From: Streptomyces violaceusniger Tu 4113
Lineage (GTDB): Bacteria; Actinomycetota; Actinomycetes; Streptomycetales; Streptomycetaceae
DNA length: 64,000 bases
NCBI RefSeq assembly: GCF_000147815.2
Contig: NC_015957.1
Span: 4,588,001-4,652,000, forward strand
Reading direction: 5' to 3'
Of the stretch, positions 47,705-58,400 are shown in pieces. The translations under genes were made by a program, and so were the position numbers. Position 1 is the stretch's first letter. Each line of letters begins with the position of its first letter. Below the pieces are notes generated by a model. It searched no databases. It worked only from the letters and a program-made list of their open reading frames with translations, and was not told the DNA's origin.

Positions 47705-50700
47705 CGGGAGCCGATCGCGATCGTGGCGATGAGCTGCCGTTTTCCTGGTGGGGTCACCTCGCCGGAGGAGCTGTGGCGCACCGTCGCCGACGGGGCCGAC
47801 GTGCTCTCACCGTTCCCGAAGGACCGGGGCTGGCACGAGGAGCTGTTCAATCCCGACCCGGACAGCCAGGGGACCAGCTATGTGAACGAGGGCGGGTTCC
47901 TGTACGACGCCGCGCTCTTCGACCCCGTGTTCTTCGGGATCTCCCCGCGTGAGGCGCTGGCGATGGACCCCCAGCAGCGGCTGCTGCTGGAGACGTCCTG
48001 GGAGGTCGTGGAGCGGGCGGGCATCGACCCGCTGTCTGTCAAGGGCGCCGCGGGCGGCGTGTTCATAGGCGGTGCCAACACGGGGTACGGCGCGGCCGGG
48101 GCGATGGAGGCCGAAGAGGTCGAAGGCCATCTGCTCACAGGGCAACACCCTGCCGTCACCTCCGGCCGGATCTCCTACGTGCTCGGCCTCGAAGGCCCCG
48201 CGGTGACGGTGGACACAGCGTGTTCATCGTCTCTGGTCGCCCTGCACCTGGCCGTGCAGGCGCTGCGCCAGGGCGAGTGTGACTTCGCCCTGGCCGGGGG
48301 CGTCGCCGTGATGGCCCTCCCGGGAGGGTTCACCGAGTTCAGCCGCCAACGAGGACTCGCGACCGACGGCCGCTGCAAACCCTTCGCGGCGCCCGCCGAC
48401 GGCACCAACTGGTCCGAGGGCGTCGGCGTGCTGTTCGTGGAGCGGCTGTCGGACGCCCGTCGCAACGGCCACCCGGTGCTGGCCGTTCTCCGAGGTTCGG
48501 CAATCAACCAGGACGGCACCAGCAATGGTCTGACGGCTCCCAATGGCCCCTCGCAGCGCAGGGTGATCCGCCAGGCGCTCGATGTCGCGGGACTCACCCC
48601 GGACCAGGTAGACGTGGTCGAGGCGCACGGTACGGGCACGTCACTGGGTGACCCGATCGAGGCGCAGGCGCTGATCGCGTCCTACGGCCAGGAGCGGCCG
48701 GAGGACCAGCCGCTGTGGCTGGGCGCCCTCAAGTCCAACATCGGCCATACGCAGTGGGCGGCGGGTGTGGCCGGGGTCATCAAGATGGTGATGGCCATGC
48801 GGCACGGCATCCTGCCGAAGACACTCCACGTGGACGAGCCGACACCCCATGTGGATTGGTCGGCGGGGGCCGTGAAGCTGCTCACCGAGGCTCGGCCCTG
48901 GCCGGAGACAGGCCGGCCCCGTCGGGCGGGCATCTCGGCCTTCGGGATCGGCGGAACCAACGCGCACACCATCATCGAGCAGGCCCCCGAAGCCGAGGAG
49001 CCGGGGCCGGCCGATCCGCAGGCCGGTGCTGGGGGTGAGCCTGCGCCTGCCGCCTCCTCCGTTGTGCCATGGCTGGTCTCCGGCAAGGGCGAGGCCGCGC
49101 TGCGGGCACAGGCCGAGCGGCTGCACGCGAGTCTGACGGCTCAGGGTGCTTCCCAGGACAACGATCTCGCGCTCGCGTCGGTGGCGGACATCGGCTACTC
49201 CCTGGCAGTGTCCCGGTCGGCGCTCGAGCACCGTGCCGTGGTGATCGGCGAGGACCGCGACAGCCTCCTGCGCGGCCTCCAGGCCGTGGCCAAGGGCGAG
49301 ATCGCTCCGGGCCTGGTCAAGGGACAGACGGTGAAGCGACCCAGGACCGTCTTCGTGTTCCCGGGTCAGGGGGCGCAGTGGGTGGGTATGGCGGTGGGGT
49401 TGTTGGACTCCTCGCCGGTGTTCGCGGAGGCGATCGGTGAGTGTGAGTCGGCTCTGTCGGCTTATGTGGACTGGTCGTTGACGGATGTGCTGCGCGAGGC
49501 TGAGGGTGCTCCTGGTTTCGACCGGGTGGATGTGGTGCAGCCGGTGTTGTTCGCGGTGATGGTGTCGCTGGCGAGGCTGTGGCGTTCGGTGGGTGTGGTG
49601 CCGGACGCGGTGATGGGTCACAGTCAGGGTGAGATCGCGGCGGCGTGTGTGGCGGGTGCGTTGTCGCTGGAGGATGCCGCGAAGGTGGTGGCGTTGCGGT
49701 CGCAGGCGATCGCGGCGAGTCTCGCGGGCCGTGGTGGCATGGTGTCGGTCGGGCTGCCGGTCGACCAGGTCAAGGAGCGTATCGCCGCCTGGGATGGTGT
49801 GATCTCGGTGGCGGCCGTCAATGGCCCGGGGTCGGTTGTGGTGTCGGGTGATCCGGGTGCGCTGGATGAGATGGTCGCGCAGCTGGAGGGCGAGGAGATC
49901 CGGGTCCGCCGGGTGCCGGTGGACTACGCCTCGCACTCCGCACATGTGGAGGCCATCCGCGAGGAGTTGTTGAAGGTTCTGGCGGGTATCGCGCCGCGTG
50001 TGTCGGATGTGCCGTTCTACTCGACGGTGACCGGTGAGCAGGTCGATACGGCGGGTCTGGACGCGGAGTACTGGTACCGGAATCTGCGGCAGACCGTTGA
50101 GCTGGAGTCCACGACGCGCACGTTGCTGAATGACGGTCACACGGTCTTCGCCGAGGTGAGCCCGCACCCCGTCCTCACGCTTCCCGTTCAGCAGACGGTG
50201 GAGGCCGCTGAGAAGCGGGCGGTGGTCGTGGGCACGCTGCGGCGGGATGAGGGCGGCCTGGAGCGGTTCCTGACCTCCGCCGCCGAACTGCACGTCACTG
50301 GCGTCGGCGTCGACTGGCGGAAGGTGTACGAGGGCCGTGGTGCCCGCCGGGTCGATTTGCCGACCTACGCCTTCCAGCGTCAGCGCTACTGGCTGAACTC
50401 GGTGGCGACCGTCGGCGACGTGGGATCGGTGGGCCTCGGGGCGGTGTGGCATCCCCTGCTGGGCGCCGCGGTCTCGCTCGCGGGCGGCGGCGGAGTGTTG
50501 CTCAGCGGGCGGCTGTCGATGGCCACGCACGCCTGGCTCGCCGACCACGCGGTGCAAGGAGTGCCGCTCGTGCCCGGGACGGCCTTCGCGGAGATGGCCG
50601 CGCAAGCGGGGGACCAGGTCGGGTGCGGCCGGGTCGATGAGCTGGTGCTGGTGGCGCCCTTGGCGGTGCCCGAGCGCGGAGGGGTGCAGATCCAGGTCGA

Positions 50701-53700
50701 GGTGGCGGAGGCCGACGCCTCGGGCCATCGCGAGGTGAGCGTGTACTCGCGGATGGAGCCGGCCGACGACAAGGCCGACCTCGAGGAGCCGTGGGTGCGG
50801 CACGCTCACGGTGTGCTCACCCCGCCCGCCCCGGCGGCCTCCTTCGACTTCGCGAAGTGGCCGCCCTCCGGGGCCAAGCCCGTCGACGTCTCCGGTGGTT
50901 ACGAGCACGCCGAGGAGCATGGGCTGCACTACGGTCCCGCGTACCGCGGGCTGCGGCGCGCATGGAAGCGCGGCGACGCGGTGTTCGCCGACGTCGAGCT
51001 GCCCGAGAACCAGCACGGCATCGCGAAGTACTTCGGTCTGCACCCGGCCCTGTTCGACGCGGCCCTCCAGGCGATCGGCGCCAACAACGCGTTGCGCGGA
51101 GGCGACGACGCGCCGAGCGCGGGGAATCTGATGCCGTTCTCGTGGCGGGGATTCTCCCTGGAAGCCGTCGGTGCCCAAGCGCTGCGAGTCCGTATCGTCC
51201 CGGACGGGCGGCAGGCCGTATCGGTGGCCATGGCCGACACCTCGGGCCGCCCGGTGGCTTCCGTCGACTCCCTCGTCTTCCGGCCCATGCAGGCCGCCGC
51301 GTTGCAGAACCTGGGCCGGGCGGCCGGTGACGCGTTGTTGCGCATGGAGTGGACGGCGAGCACCACGAAGCCCGCCGAGGGCGTGGCACCTGGCTGGTGG
51401 GCGGTGCTGGTCGACGACCGCCTCGGCGTGGGCGCCGCTCTGGAGGCGGCGGGCTTCTTCCCCGCCGATGTGTACGCGGACCCCACGGCGCTGAGTGACA
51501 CCGTGGCGGCGGGCACGAGCATGCCCGGAATGGTGGTACTGCCGGTGGCTTCGGACAGCTCCGCTGTGGTGGACGAGGTCCACGCACGGGTCGGTGAGGT
51601 GCTGGAGACCGTTCAGTCGTGGGTAGCCGACGACCGGTTCGCGGGAACCCCGCTGGTGGTGCTGACCCGGGGTGCCGTTGACACCGGCGACGGTGTGCGC
51701 GATCTGGCGGCCGCGGCCGCATGGGGTCTGGTGCGGTCGGCGCAGTCGGAGCACCCGGGACGGGTGGTGCTGGTCGACACGGATGACGTCGGGCGTGCGG
51801 TGGGACTTCTCGCGGGGGTGATAGCTACTCGTGAGGAGCAGGTGGTGGTGCGTTCGGGCGAGGTCCACGTGCCACGTCTGGCACGTTCACTGCCCGCGGC
51901 TGACGCTCCCGAGACGGAGGTGTTCGGCTCCGGTGCCGTGCTGGTCACGGAGGGCACGGGCGGTCTGGGTGGTCTGGCGGCCCGGCATCTGGTGGCCCGG
52001 CACGGTGTGAAGAAGCTGGTGCTGCTGTCCCGCCTGGGTGCGGAGACGGACGGCGCGGCCGCATCGCGGGCCGAGCTGGAGGCCGCGGGCGCCGAGGTGT
52101 TGGTCACGGCGTGTGACGCCGCGGACCGTGAGGCGCTCGCTTCGGCGCTGGCGGGGCTGCCCGAGGAGTTCGCGTTGAGCGCCGTGGTGCACGCGGACGA
52201 GGTGCTCGACGACGGGCTGTTCGCATCGCTGACGCCCGAGCGGGCGAGCGCGGTGCTGAGGGCGAAGGCGGACGCGGCCTGGAACCTGCATGAGCTGACC
52301 GCGGGCATGGACCTGTCGGCGTTTGTGCTGTTCTCCTCGACCGCGGGTCTGCTCGGCGCGGCCGGGCAGAGCAACTACGCCGCGGCGAACGTGTTCCTGG
52401 ACGGCCTCGCGTCATGGCGTCGCGCTCAAGGACTGCCGGGCGTCTCGCTGGCGTGGGGCCTGTGGGCCCAGGACAGCGGGGTGACACCCCAGGAGGGACC
52501 CGACAACTGGCGCTACCAGGTGTCGTGGAAGCCCGTCCCGGACGTGGCCGAGGGGTCGCTGTCGGGGACCTGGCCGGTGGTGGTTCCGGCGTCCCACGTC
52601 GAGGACGAGCTGGTCTCGGGCGTTGTCGCCGCCCTCGAGCGGCACGGCGCGGATGTGGTCTCGGTCGTGGTGGAGGAGCGGGACCTCGACGCGAACGCGC
52701 TGGCGGAGCGGCTGCGCGAGGTCGCCGAGCGGGCGCCCGAGCTGGGAGGTGTCCTGTCGCTGCTGGCCCTGGACGAGAAGCCCTGCCCGGAATACCCGGC
52801 CCTGCCGGGTGGCTACGCGCTGAGCCTGGCCCTGGTGCGGGCCATGGTCGAGGCGAAGATCTCGGCTCGGCTGTGGAGCGGTACGCGGGGGGCCGTCTCG
52901 GTGGGCGGTTCGGACCGGCTCACCAGCCCCGTACAGGCGATGGTGGCGGCGTTGGGCCGGGTGGTCGCGCTGGAGCTGCCGCTGCTGGGGGGCGGTGTGG
53001 TCGATCTGCCGGAGTCGCTGGATGAGCGCGGCGCGGCCCGGCTGGCCGGTGTGCTGTCCGTCGAGGGCGGCGAGGACCAGGTCGCGGTGCGTGGTTCCGG
53101 TGTCTTCGTACGCCGTCTGGTGCGGTCGGCCGCGACCACCGGTAGGGCGACATGGCGGGCGCGGGGCACCGTGCTGGTGACCGGTGGCACGGGCGGGCTG
53201 GGTGCTCATACGGCCCGCTGGCTGGCGCGTAGTGGTGCCGAGCATCTGGTGTTGACCAGCCGTCGGGGTCTTGACGCGCCGGGTGCGTCCGAGTTGCGCG
53301 ATGAGCTGGAGGCGCTGGGTGCCCGGGTGACCGTGGCGGCCTGTGATGTGGCCGACCGGGAGCGGCTGGCCGCGGTGCTGGCTGCGGTGCCGGAGGAGCA
53401 TCCGCTGACGGCGGTCGTGCACGTGGCGGGGGCCACCGGGGTGGTGCCACTGATGGAGAGCGGGTTGGCCGATGTCGCCGCCCTGGTATCGGGCAAGGTG
53501 GCGGGCGCCGTCAACCTGGACGAGCTGCTGGGCGACCGTGAGCTCGACGCGTTCGTGCTCTTCTCGTCGGTCTCCGGTGTGTGGGGCAGCGGTGGCCAGG
53601 CCGCCTACGGTGCGGCCAACGCCTACTTGGACGCGCTGGTGGAAGACCGTCGTGCGCGGGGTCTCGTCGGCACCTCCGTGGTCTGGGGCCCCTGGGCCGA

Positions 53701-55369
53701 GAGCGGCATGGCGGCGGGGGACGACTCCGGGGAGCAGCTGGCGCGACGTGGGCTGCCCCGGATGGCGCCCGAGCCGGCGATCGCCGGTCTGGAACGCGCG
53801 ATAGCGGGTGACGACGGTGTGGTGGCCGTCGTGGACGTGGACTGGGAACGGTTCGCTCCCGCGTTCACCGCGGTCCGGCCCAGCCCGTTGCTGAGCGATC
53901 TCTACGAGGTCCAGCGGCTGGACACGGCGTGGAACGATGTGGCGCGCACCGGTCTGGTGCCGCTCTCCTCCGAGGAGGGCCTGGAGCTCTTCGACGCGGG
54001 CGTCGTCTCCGACACGGCCGTGGTGATTCCCGCCCGGCTGGACATCGGTGCGCTGCGCGCCCAGGGCGCCGCGATGTCCGCCGTGTTCCGTTCCGTCGTC
54101 CCGGATTCCCCGGTCCGCCGTGCGGCTCGGGCGGCGGAGTCCGAGGTGGACCAGCCGGGACAGCTGCGGCAGCGGCTGGCTGGGCTGTCGGAGGCCGAGA
54201 CGGACGAGGTGCTTCTCGAACTGGTGCGTACCGTCGCCGCCGCGGTGCTTGGGTTCGCATCGCCGAATGACATCGACACCGGCCACGAGTTCTTGGAGAT
54301 GGGCTTCAACTCCCTTACCGCGGTGGAATTCCGTAACCAGCTCGCCGCCCTCACCGGCCTTCGGCTGAACACCACGGTCGTCTTCGACCACCCGAGCCCG
54401 GGCGAGATGGTGGCCCATCTGCGGCCCCGGCTCGCGGCCGAGGTCGCGTCCAGCCCCATCGGCCGCCAGGCCCAGGAGCAGACCGCCCCGGCCGTTCCGG
54501 TCGCCGTGCCCGTGACCGAGCCCGTTCCCGCGGCGCCGCAGGCGAACGCGCCCGACACCCTCGGCTCTCTCTACCGGCAGGCGGCGCAGCAGGGCAAGCA
54601 CAAGATCGGCATGGATCTGCTGATGAACGCGGCGCAGCTCCGTCCGGCCTTCGAGGACCCTGCCGACTTCGAGGGGAACATCAGGCCCGCGCGGCTCTCC
54701 CGGGGTCCTGGGCGCCCCCGGCTGGTGTGCTTCTCCTCTCATGTCGCCCTGGGCGGCGTCCACCAGTACGCGCGGTTCGCCGCGCCGTTCCGTGGCAACC
54801 GGGATGTGGCGGCTCTCGGCACCGTGGGGTCCGTCCACGGTGAGAGCCTTCCGGCCACCCTGGACGCGCTGTTCCGCTTGCAGGCGCGGGTCGTCGCCGA
54901 GTACGCCGAAGGCGACCCGGTCGTCCTGTGCGGCTCCTCGGCCGGAGGAATGTTCGCCCACGCGGTGGCCGCCGCCATGGAGAGCCAGGGCACACCGGCC
55001 GCGGGAGTCGTCCTGATGGACACCTACCTTCCGTACACCACGAAGCTCGGCCAGTTCGAGGACGCCTGGACGGACGAAATGTACGAGCGGGAGGAGCTCG
55101 TCTCCATGGAGGGTGTCCGGATGTCCGCCATGGGTTGGTACGTGCATCTGCTCGAGGGGTGGAAGCCGCCGCAGATCTCGGTTCCCAGCCTCCAGATTCG
55201 TGCGACGGAGCCGGTGCTGGCGGCGGCTCCGGACGCGGAGGCGCAGAGCTGGCAGGCGGACTGGCCCGCCGACTCCGCCATCGATGTGCCCGGAGATCAC
55301 TTCACCATGATGGAGAAGCACGCGGACACCACCGCCCAGGCCGTCGAGGACTGGGTGGCCGGCCTCTAA
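47612..55369 (+). CDS. Terminal type I PKS: module K with tandem KRs and C-terminal thioesterase
   Basis: Last extension module and chain release, 2,585 residues. Order by residue: docking helix 1-32; KS about 33-460 (Cys204); AT about 580-877 (Ser671, YASHS at 772, methylmalonyl); DH about 937-1226 (His979, Asp1149); KR1 from about 1437 (Tyr1589); inserted KR2 1626-2103 (Tyr1999); remainder of KR1; ACP about 2190-2270 (Ser2234 in GFNSL); TE about 2364-2585 (Ser2443 in GSSAG, Asp2470, His2563). KR1 has Glu1447 where the TGGTGxLG cofactor motif needs Gly, so it is probably inactive, while KR2 looks intact. A TE here marks the end of the assembly line. Macrolactonisation is inferred from the family; hydrolysis cannot be excluded. 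A terminator-like inverted repeat follows the stop codon. Confidence 0.97.
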   Translation: MSETKLRDYLNRVTTDLHRTRQRLQDVEAKQREPIAIVAMSCRFPGGVTSPEELWRTVADGADVLSPFPKDRGWHEELFNPDPDSQGTSYVNEGGFLYDAALFDPVFFGISPREALAMDPQQRLLLETSWEVVERAGIDPLSVKGAAGGVFIGGANTGYGAAGAMEAEEVEGHLLTGQHPAVTSGRISYVLGLEGPAVTVDTACSSSLVALHLAVQALRQGECDFALAGGVAVMALPGGFTEFSRQRGLATDGRCKPFAAPADGTNWSEGVGVLFVERLSDARRNGHPVLAVLRGSAINQDGTSNGLTAPNGPSQRRVIRQALDVAGLTPDQVDVVEAHGTGTSLGDPIEAQALIASYGQERPEDQPLWLGALKSNIGHTQWAAGVAGVIKMVMAMRHGILPKTLHVDEPTPHVDWSAGAVKLLTEARPWPETGRPRRAGISAFGIGGTNAHTIIEQAPEAEEPGPADPQAGAGGEPAPAASSVVPWLVSGKGEAALRAQAERLHASLTAQGASQDNDLALASVADIGYSLAVSRSALEHRAVVIGEDRDSLLRGLQAVAKGEIAPGLVKGQTVKRPRTVFVFPGQGAQWVGMAVGLLDSSPVFAEAIGECESALSAYVDWSLTDVLREAEGAPGFDRVDVVQPVLFAVMVSLARLWRSVGVVPDAVMGHSQGEIAAACVAGALSLEDAAKVVALRSQAIAASLAGRGGMVSVGLPVDQVKERIAAWDGVISVAAVNGPGSVVVSGDPGALDEMVAQLEGEEIRVRRVPVDYASHSAHVEAIREELLKVLAGIAPRVSDVPFYSTVTGEQVDTAGLDAEYWYRNLRQTVELESTTRTLLNDGHTVFAEVSPHPVLTLPVQQTVEAAEKRAVVVGTLRRDEGGLERFLTSAAELHVTGVGVDWRKVYEGRGARRVDLPTYAFQRQRYWLNSVATVGDVGSVGLGAVWHPLLGAAVSLAGGGGVLLSGRLSMATHAWLADHAVQGVPLVPGTAFAEMAAQAGDQVGCGRVDELVLVAPLAVPERGGVQIQVEVAEADASGHREVSVYSRMEPADDKADLEEPWVRHAHGVLTPPAPAASFDFAKWPPSGAKPVDVSGGYEHAEEHGLHYGPAYRGLRRAWKRGDAVFADVELPENQHGIAKYFGLHPALFDAALQAIGANNALRGGDDAPSAGNLMPFSWRGFSLEAVGAQALRVRIVPDGRQAVSVAMADTSGRPVASVDSLVFRPMQAAALQNLGRAAGDALLRMEWTASTTKPAEGVAPGWWAVLVDDRLGVGAALEAAGFFPADVYADPTALSDTVAAGTSMPGMVVLPVASDSSAVVDEVHARVGEVLETVQSWVADDRFAGTPLVVLTRGAVDTGDGVRDLAAAAAWGLVRSAQSEHPGRVVLVDTDDVGRAVGLLAGVIATREEQVVVRSGEVHVPRLARSLPAADAPETEVFGSGAVLVTEGTGGLGGLAARHLVARHGVKKLVLLSRLGAETDGAAASRAELEAAGAEVLVTACDAADREALASALAGLPEEFALSAVVHADEVLDDGLFASLTPERASAVLRAKADAAWNLHELTAGMDLSAFVLFSSTAGLLGAAGQSNYAAANVFLDGLASWRRAQGLPGVSLAWGLWAQDSGVTPQEGPDNWRYQVSWKPVPDVAEGSLSGTWPVVVPASHVEDELVSGVVAALERHGADVVSVVVEERDLDANALAERLREVAERAPELGGVLSLLALDEKPCPEYPALPGGYALSLALVRAMVEAKISARLWSGTRGAVSVGGSDRLTSPVQAMVAALGRVVALELPLLGGGVVDLPESLDERGAARLAGVLSVEGGEDQVAVRGSGVFVRRLVRSAATTGRATWRARGTVLVTGGTGGLGAHTARWLARSGAEHLVLTSRRGLDAPGASELRDELEALGARVTVAACDVADRERLAAVLAAVPEEHPLTAVVHVAGATGVVPLMESGLADVAALVSGKVAGAVNLDELLGDRELDAFVLFSSVSGVWGSGGQAAYGAANAYLDALVEDRRARGLVGTSVVWGPWAESGMAAGDDSGEQLARRGLPRMAPEPAIAGLERAIAGDDGVVAVVDVDWERFAPAFTAVRPSPLLSDLYEVQRLDTAWNDVARTGLVPLSSEEGLELFDAGVVSDTAVVIPARLDIGALRAQGAAMSAVFRSVVPDSPVRRAARAAESEVDQPGQLRQRLAGLSEAETDEVLLELVRTVAAAVLGFASPNDIDTGHEFLEMGFNSLTAVEFRNQLAALTGLRLNTTVVFDHPSPGEMVAHLRPRLAAEVASSPIGRQAQEQTAPAVPVAVPVTEPVPAAPQANAPDTLGSLYRQAAQQGKHKIGMDLLMNAAQLRPAFEDPADFEGNIRPARLSRGPGRPRLVCFSSHVALGGVHQYARFAAPFRGNRDVAALGTVGSVHGESLPATLDALFRLQARVVAEYAEGDPVVLCGSSAGGMFAHAVAAAMESQGTPAAGVVLMDTYLPYTTKLGQFEDAWTDEMYEREELVSMEGVRMSAMGWYVHLLEGWKPPQISVPSLQIRATEPVLAAAPDAEAQSWQADWPADSAIDVPGDHFTMMEKHADTTAQAVEDWVAGL
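51941..52486 (+). other. KR1 of module K: B-type ketoreductase, probably inactive
   Basis: B-type KR (VLDDG) with Tyr at 52376-52378, the catalytic Ser in FSSTAG and Lys in [12 protein letters not shown] still present. The cofactor motif reads TEGTGGLG, with GAG (Glu) at 51950-51952 where Gly is expected, and the usual HAAG is HADE at 52190-52201. The core is cut after GVT at 52486 by the KR2 cassette. Loss of NADPH binding is inferred from the family, not shown. Confidence 0.85.
52487..53920 (+). other. KR2 cassette inserted in KR1 of module K (A-type KR, 478 codons)
   Basis: A complete KR unit: structural half from [12 protein letters not shown] through [10 protein letters not shown], then a catalytic half from about 53165 with intact [15 protein letters not shown] (no LDD), Trp at 53582-53584 and Tyr at 53606-53608, making it A-type. 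The segment is exactly 1,434 bases by my junction choice, in frame, and flanked by two halves of KR1. The sequence resembles the AT-to-ACP region of module F at both ends ([13 protein letters not shown] at the left, [13 protein letters not shown] near the right), so it is probably a copy of such a KR. Junctions may be off by a few codons. Confidence 0.88.
54690..55366 (+). other. Thioesterase domain of module K
   Basis: Alpha/beta-hydrolase TE at the protein C-terminus. The nucleophile is Ser at 54938-54940 in GSSAG (the more usual form is GHSAG), the acid is probably Asp at 55019-55021 in VVLMDTY, and the base is His at 55298-55300 in PGDHF. It is preceded by a linker and an N-terminal helical segment starting [15 protein letters not shown]. 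It releases the finished chain, by macrolactonisation if it behaves like most macrolide TEs. Confidence 0.92.
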
Positions 55370-55374
55370 CAGCC

Positions 55375-55414
55375 GGGCGCCCGCCCGGCATCGATGGATG
55401 GCGGGCGGGCGCCC
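55375..55414 (+). terminator. Inverted repeat after the TE gene, terminator-like
   Basis: GGGCGCCCGCCC at 55375-55386 is the exact reverse complement of 55403-55414; one more pair (55387/55402) makes a 13-bp stem with a 14-nt loop. It starts 5 nt after the stop codon. There is no T-tract, which is common for actinomycete terminators. Confidence 0.7.
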
Positions 55415-55481
55415 AACGCCGAGGCCGCATTCAGCGCGGCACACAGCTTTGACGCAAGGTCTTCCACGAAGCAGGAGTTAG
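55415..55481 (+). promoter_or_regulatory. Leader of the loading-PKS gene, with ribosome site
   Basis: Sixty-seven bases between the inverted repeat and GTG 55482. GGAG at 55474-55477 is a good ribosome site 4 nt before GTG. If the upstream hairpin terminates transcription, a promoter must lie here or further upstream. TTGACG at 55449-55454 resembles a -35 box, but no -10 is present at the right distance. Confidence 0.35.
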
Positions 55482-58400
55482 GTGAGCAGCATGTTGCGCG
55501 GGTCCAGCGACTCAGGAGAGTCCGGAATCCAGGCTGGGCCGGATTGCGGGGAGAGCCCAGGCGAACTTCCTTCACTCGCACCGGACTTTCGAGAACTGCC
55601 GGACTACGAGCAGCGCAGGGTCCTGTTCGACCTGGTACGCGCGCATGTCGCCGGGGCACTGCGGTCTGAGTCACCGCGTACGCTCGACGCCGAGAGCTCC
55701 TTCCTCGACCTGGGTCTTGACTCGCTCGCGGCGGTCAATCTGCACCGCGGACTGGTGGCGGCCACCGGGCTCACGCTCGAGGTGTCGCTCGCCTACGACT
55801 ACCCGACGCCCGGCGAGCTGGTGGACCACCTCCACCGGCAGATCTTCCCCGTCGCCACGGACGACACCGCCCCCGCGCGTGCCGTCGTGGGCTCCGACGA
55901 CCCCATCGCGATCGTCGGGATGAGCTGCCGCTTCCCCGGAGGCGTCAACAGCCCCGAGGAGCTGTGGAAGGTCGTCTCCGAGGGCGTGGACGCCATCACC
56001 CCGTTTCCCACCGACCGGGGCTGGGACCTGGAGGCGCTCTACAGCCCGGACCCGGACCAGCCCGGCACCAGCTACGCGACCGAGGGCGGATTCATCCACG
56101 ACGCCCCCGAGTTCGACGCGGAGTTCTTCGGCATATCGCCGCGCGAGGCACTGGCCATGGACCCGCAGCAGCGGCTGCTGCTGGAGACCAGCTGGGAGGT
56201 CTTCGAGCGGGCCGGTATCGACGTGACCAAGCTGCGGGGGAGCAGGACCGCCGTCTTCACCGGCGCCGAGCACCACGACTACGGGCCCCCTCTGCAGAGC
56301 ACCAAGAGCGGCCTCGAGGGCTATGCGCTGACCGGTATCGCGGGCAGCGTCGCCTCCGGGCGCATCGCCTACACCTTCGGCTTCGAGGGCCCGGCGTGGA
56401 CCGTGGACACCGCGTGCTCCTCGTCGCTGGTCTCCCTGCACCAGGCGGCGCACTCGCTGCGCCAGGGGGAGTGCGATCTGGCGCTCGCCACCGGTGTCGC
56501 CACGATGCCGACCCCGGGTGACTTCATCCTCTTCAGCCGCCAGCGCGGACTCTCCTCCAACGGGCGCTGCAAGGCGTTCGGCGCCGAGGCCGACGGCACG
56601 TCATGGGCCGAGGGCGTCGGCGTCCTCCTGGTGGAGCGGCTCTCGGACGCCCGGCGCAACGGCCACGAGGTGCTGGCGATCGTACGCGGCTCCGCCGTCA
56701 ACCAGGACGGCGCCAGCAACGGTCTGACGGCCCCCAACGGCCGTTCCCAGCAGCGGGTCATCCGCCAGGCGCTGGCCAACGCCGAACTGACCGCGGACCA
56801 GATCGACGTGATCGAGGCGCACGGCACCGGAACCTCGGTCGGCGACCCCATCGAGGCGCAGGCGCTGATCGCCACCTACGGCGAGAGCCGCCCGGAGGGG
56901 CAGCCGGTGTGGCTGGGGTCCCTCAAGTCGAACATCGGCCACACCCAGGCAGCGGCCGGTGTGGGTGGTGTCATCAAGATGGTGATGGCCATGCGCCACG
57001 GCATCCTGCCCAGGACGCTGCACGTGGAGGTGCCGACCCCGTACGTGGACTGGTCGTCGGGCGGCGTGGCGCTGCTCGCCGAGCAGCGCCCCTGGCCGGA
57101 GACCGGGCGGCCACGCCGTGCCGGTGTCTCCTCGTTCGGCGTGAGCGGCACCAACGCACACGCCATCATCGAGCAGGCCCCGCCGCCGGAGCCCGCCCCC
57201 GCCACGGACGATGTCGCCGACGAGGAGACCGCGTACCAGCCCGTGTCGTGGCTGGTGTCCGCCAGGAGCGAGGAGGCGCTGCGGGCGCAGGCCGCGCGGC
57301 TGCGCGAGCACGTGGTGCACCACCCCGACGCGCGGCCGGTCGACATCGGATGGTCGTCCGCCGTGACACGTGCCGCACTCAAGCACCGGGGCGTGGTGGT
57401 GGCCTCCGACCGCGAGGGGCTGCTGCGCGGCCTCGCCGCGCTCGCCGAGGACACCGACGCGCCGGGCCTGGTGCTGGGCACGTCCACCGTGCAGCGGATG
57501 GCGTTCCTGTTCACCGGACAGGGCGCCCAGCGGCTGGGCATGGGCCGCGAGCTCTACGAGACCTACCCGCTCTTCGCCGACGTGTTCGACGAGGCGTGCG
57601 ACTATCTGGACGTGCGCCTGGGCACCTCCGTGCTCGACGTGGTCTTCGGCCCCGAGGATGACGACGCGGCCGCCGCCACCGGTGACGAGCTCAACCAGAC
57701 GATGTTCACCCAGGCCGGGCTGTTCGCCTTCGAGGTGGCCCTGTTCCGCCTGCTGGAGTCTTGGGGCGTGCGCCCCGACTTCCTGATGGGGCACTCGGTG
57801 GGCGAGATCGCCGCGGCCCACGTCGCCGGGGTGCTGTCCCTGGAGGACGCGTGCGCCCTGGTGGCGGCCCGCGGGCGGCTGATGCAGGAATTGCCCGAGG
57901 GCGGCGCGATGGTGGCCGTCCAGGCGTCGGAGGAGGAGGTGGCCGGAAGCCTGGAGGGCCGCGAGGACCAGGTGTCGCTGGCGGCGCTCAACGGCCCCAC
58001 CTCGGTGGTGCTCTCCGGCGACGAGGACGCGGTGCTCGAACTCGCCGGCCACTGGGAGGCCCAGGGCCGCAAGACCAAGCGGCTGCGGGTGAGCCACGCG
58101 TTCCACTCCCCCCGGATGGACGCCATGCTGGAGGAGTTCGGCCAGATCGCCGCCTGCCTGGCGTACTCGGTCCAGGCCATCCCGGTCATCTCCAACGTCA
58201 GCGGCGATGTCGCGGGCGCCGAACTGGCCACTCCGGAGTACTGGGTCCGCCATGTGCGGGAGGCGGTCCGCTTCGACGACGGCATGCGGCAGCTCGCCGA
58301 CCAGGGCGTGACCACCTGCGTGGAGCTCGGTCCCGACGCCGTGCTGACCGCGATGGGCCAGGACTGCCTGGACGCCGTCGGTGCCGACGCGGCCTTCGTG

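Larger units (their letters stand above)
47705..54430 (+). other. PKS module K: KS-AT(methylmalonyl)-DH-KR1-KR2-ACP
   Basis: KS about 47708-48990 (Cys 48221-48223). AT about 49347-50240 (Ser 49622-49624, YASHS 49925-49939). DH about 50420-51290 with [12 protein letters not shown] (His 50546-50548) and HPALFDA (Asp 51056-51058). KR1 structural half about 51310-51925, catalytic half from 51941. KR2 occupies 52487-53920. The stretch from 53921 ([20 protein letters not shown]) is the tail expected of KR1, not of KR2. ACP about 54180-54425 with GFNSL, Ser 54311-54313. Predicted outcome: propionate unit, beta-carbonyl reduced by KR2 and then possibly dehydrated to a 2-methyl-2-ene. Confidence 0.94.

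Noticed and set aside
52487-53920. Second KR of module K as a mere assembly chimera between repeated modules
   Set aside because: The insert differs in many bases from the KR regions of modules B, F and I, keeps frame at both ends, and splits KR1 at one point with both halves retained. A collapse or mis-join would normally copy a module exactly or delete a flank. Long reads are still desirable.
55449-55454. TTGACG as a -35 promoter element before the loading-PKS gene
   Set aside because: No -10-like sequence lies 16-18 nt downstream; that position is the ribosome site. Single hexamers are expected by chance.
55491-55493. ATG 55491 as start of the loading-PKS gene
   Set aside because: Possible, but it lies 13 nt from GGAG against 4 nt for GTG 55482. 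The difference is three residues and changes no domain, so GTG was kept.
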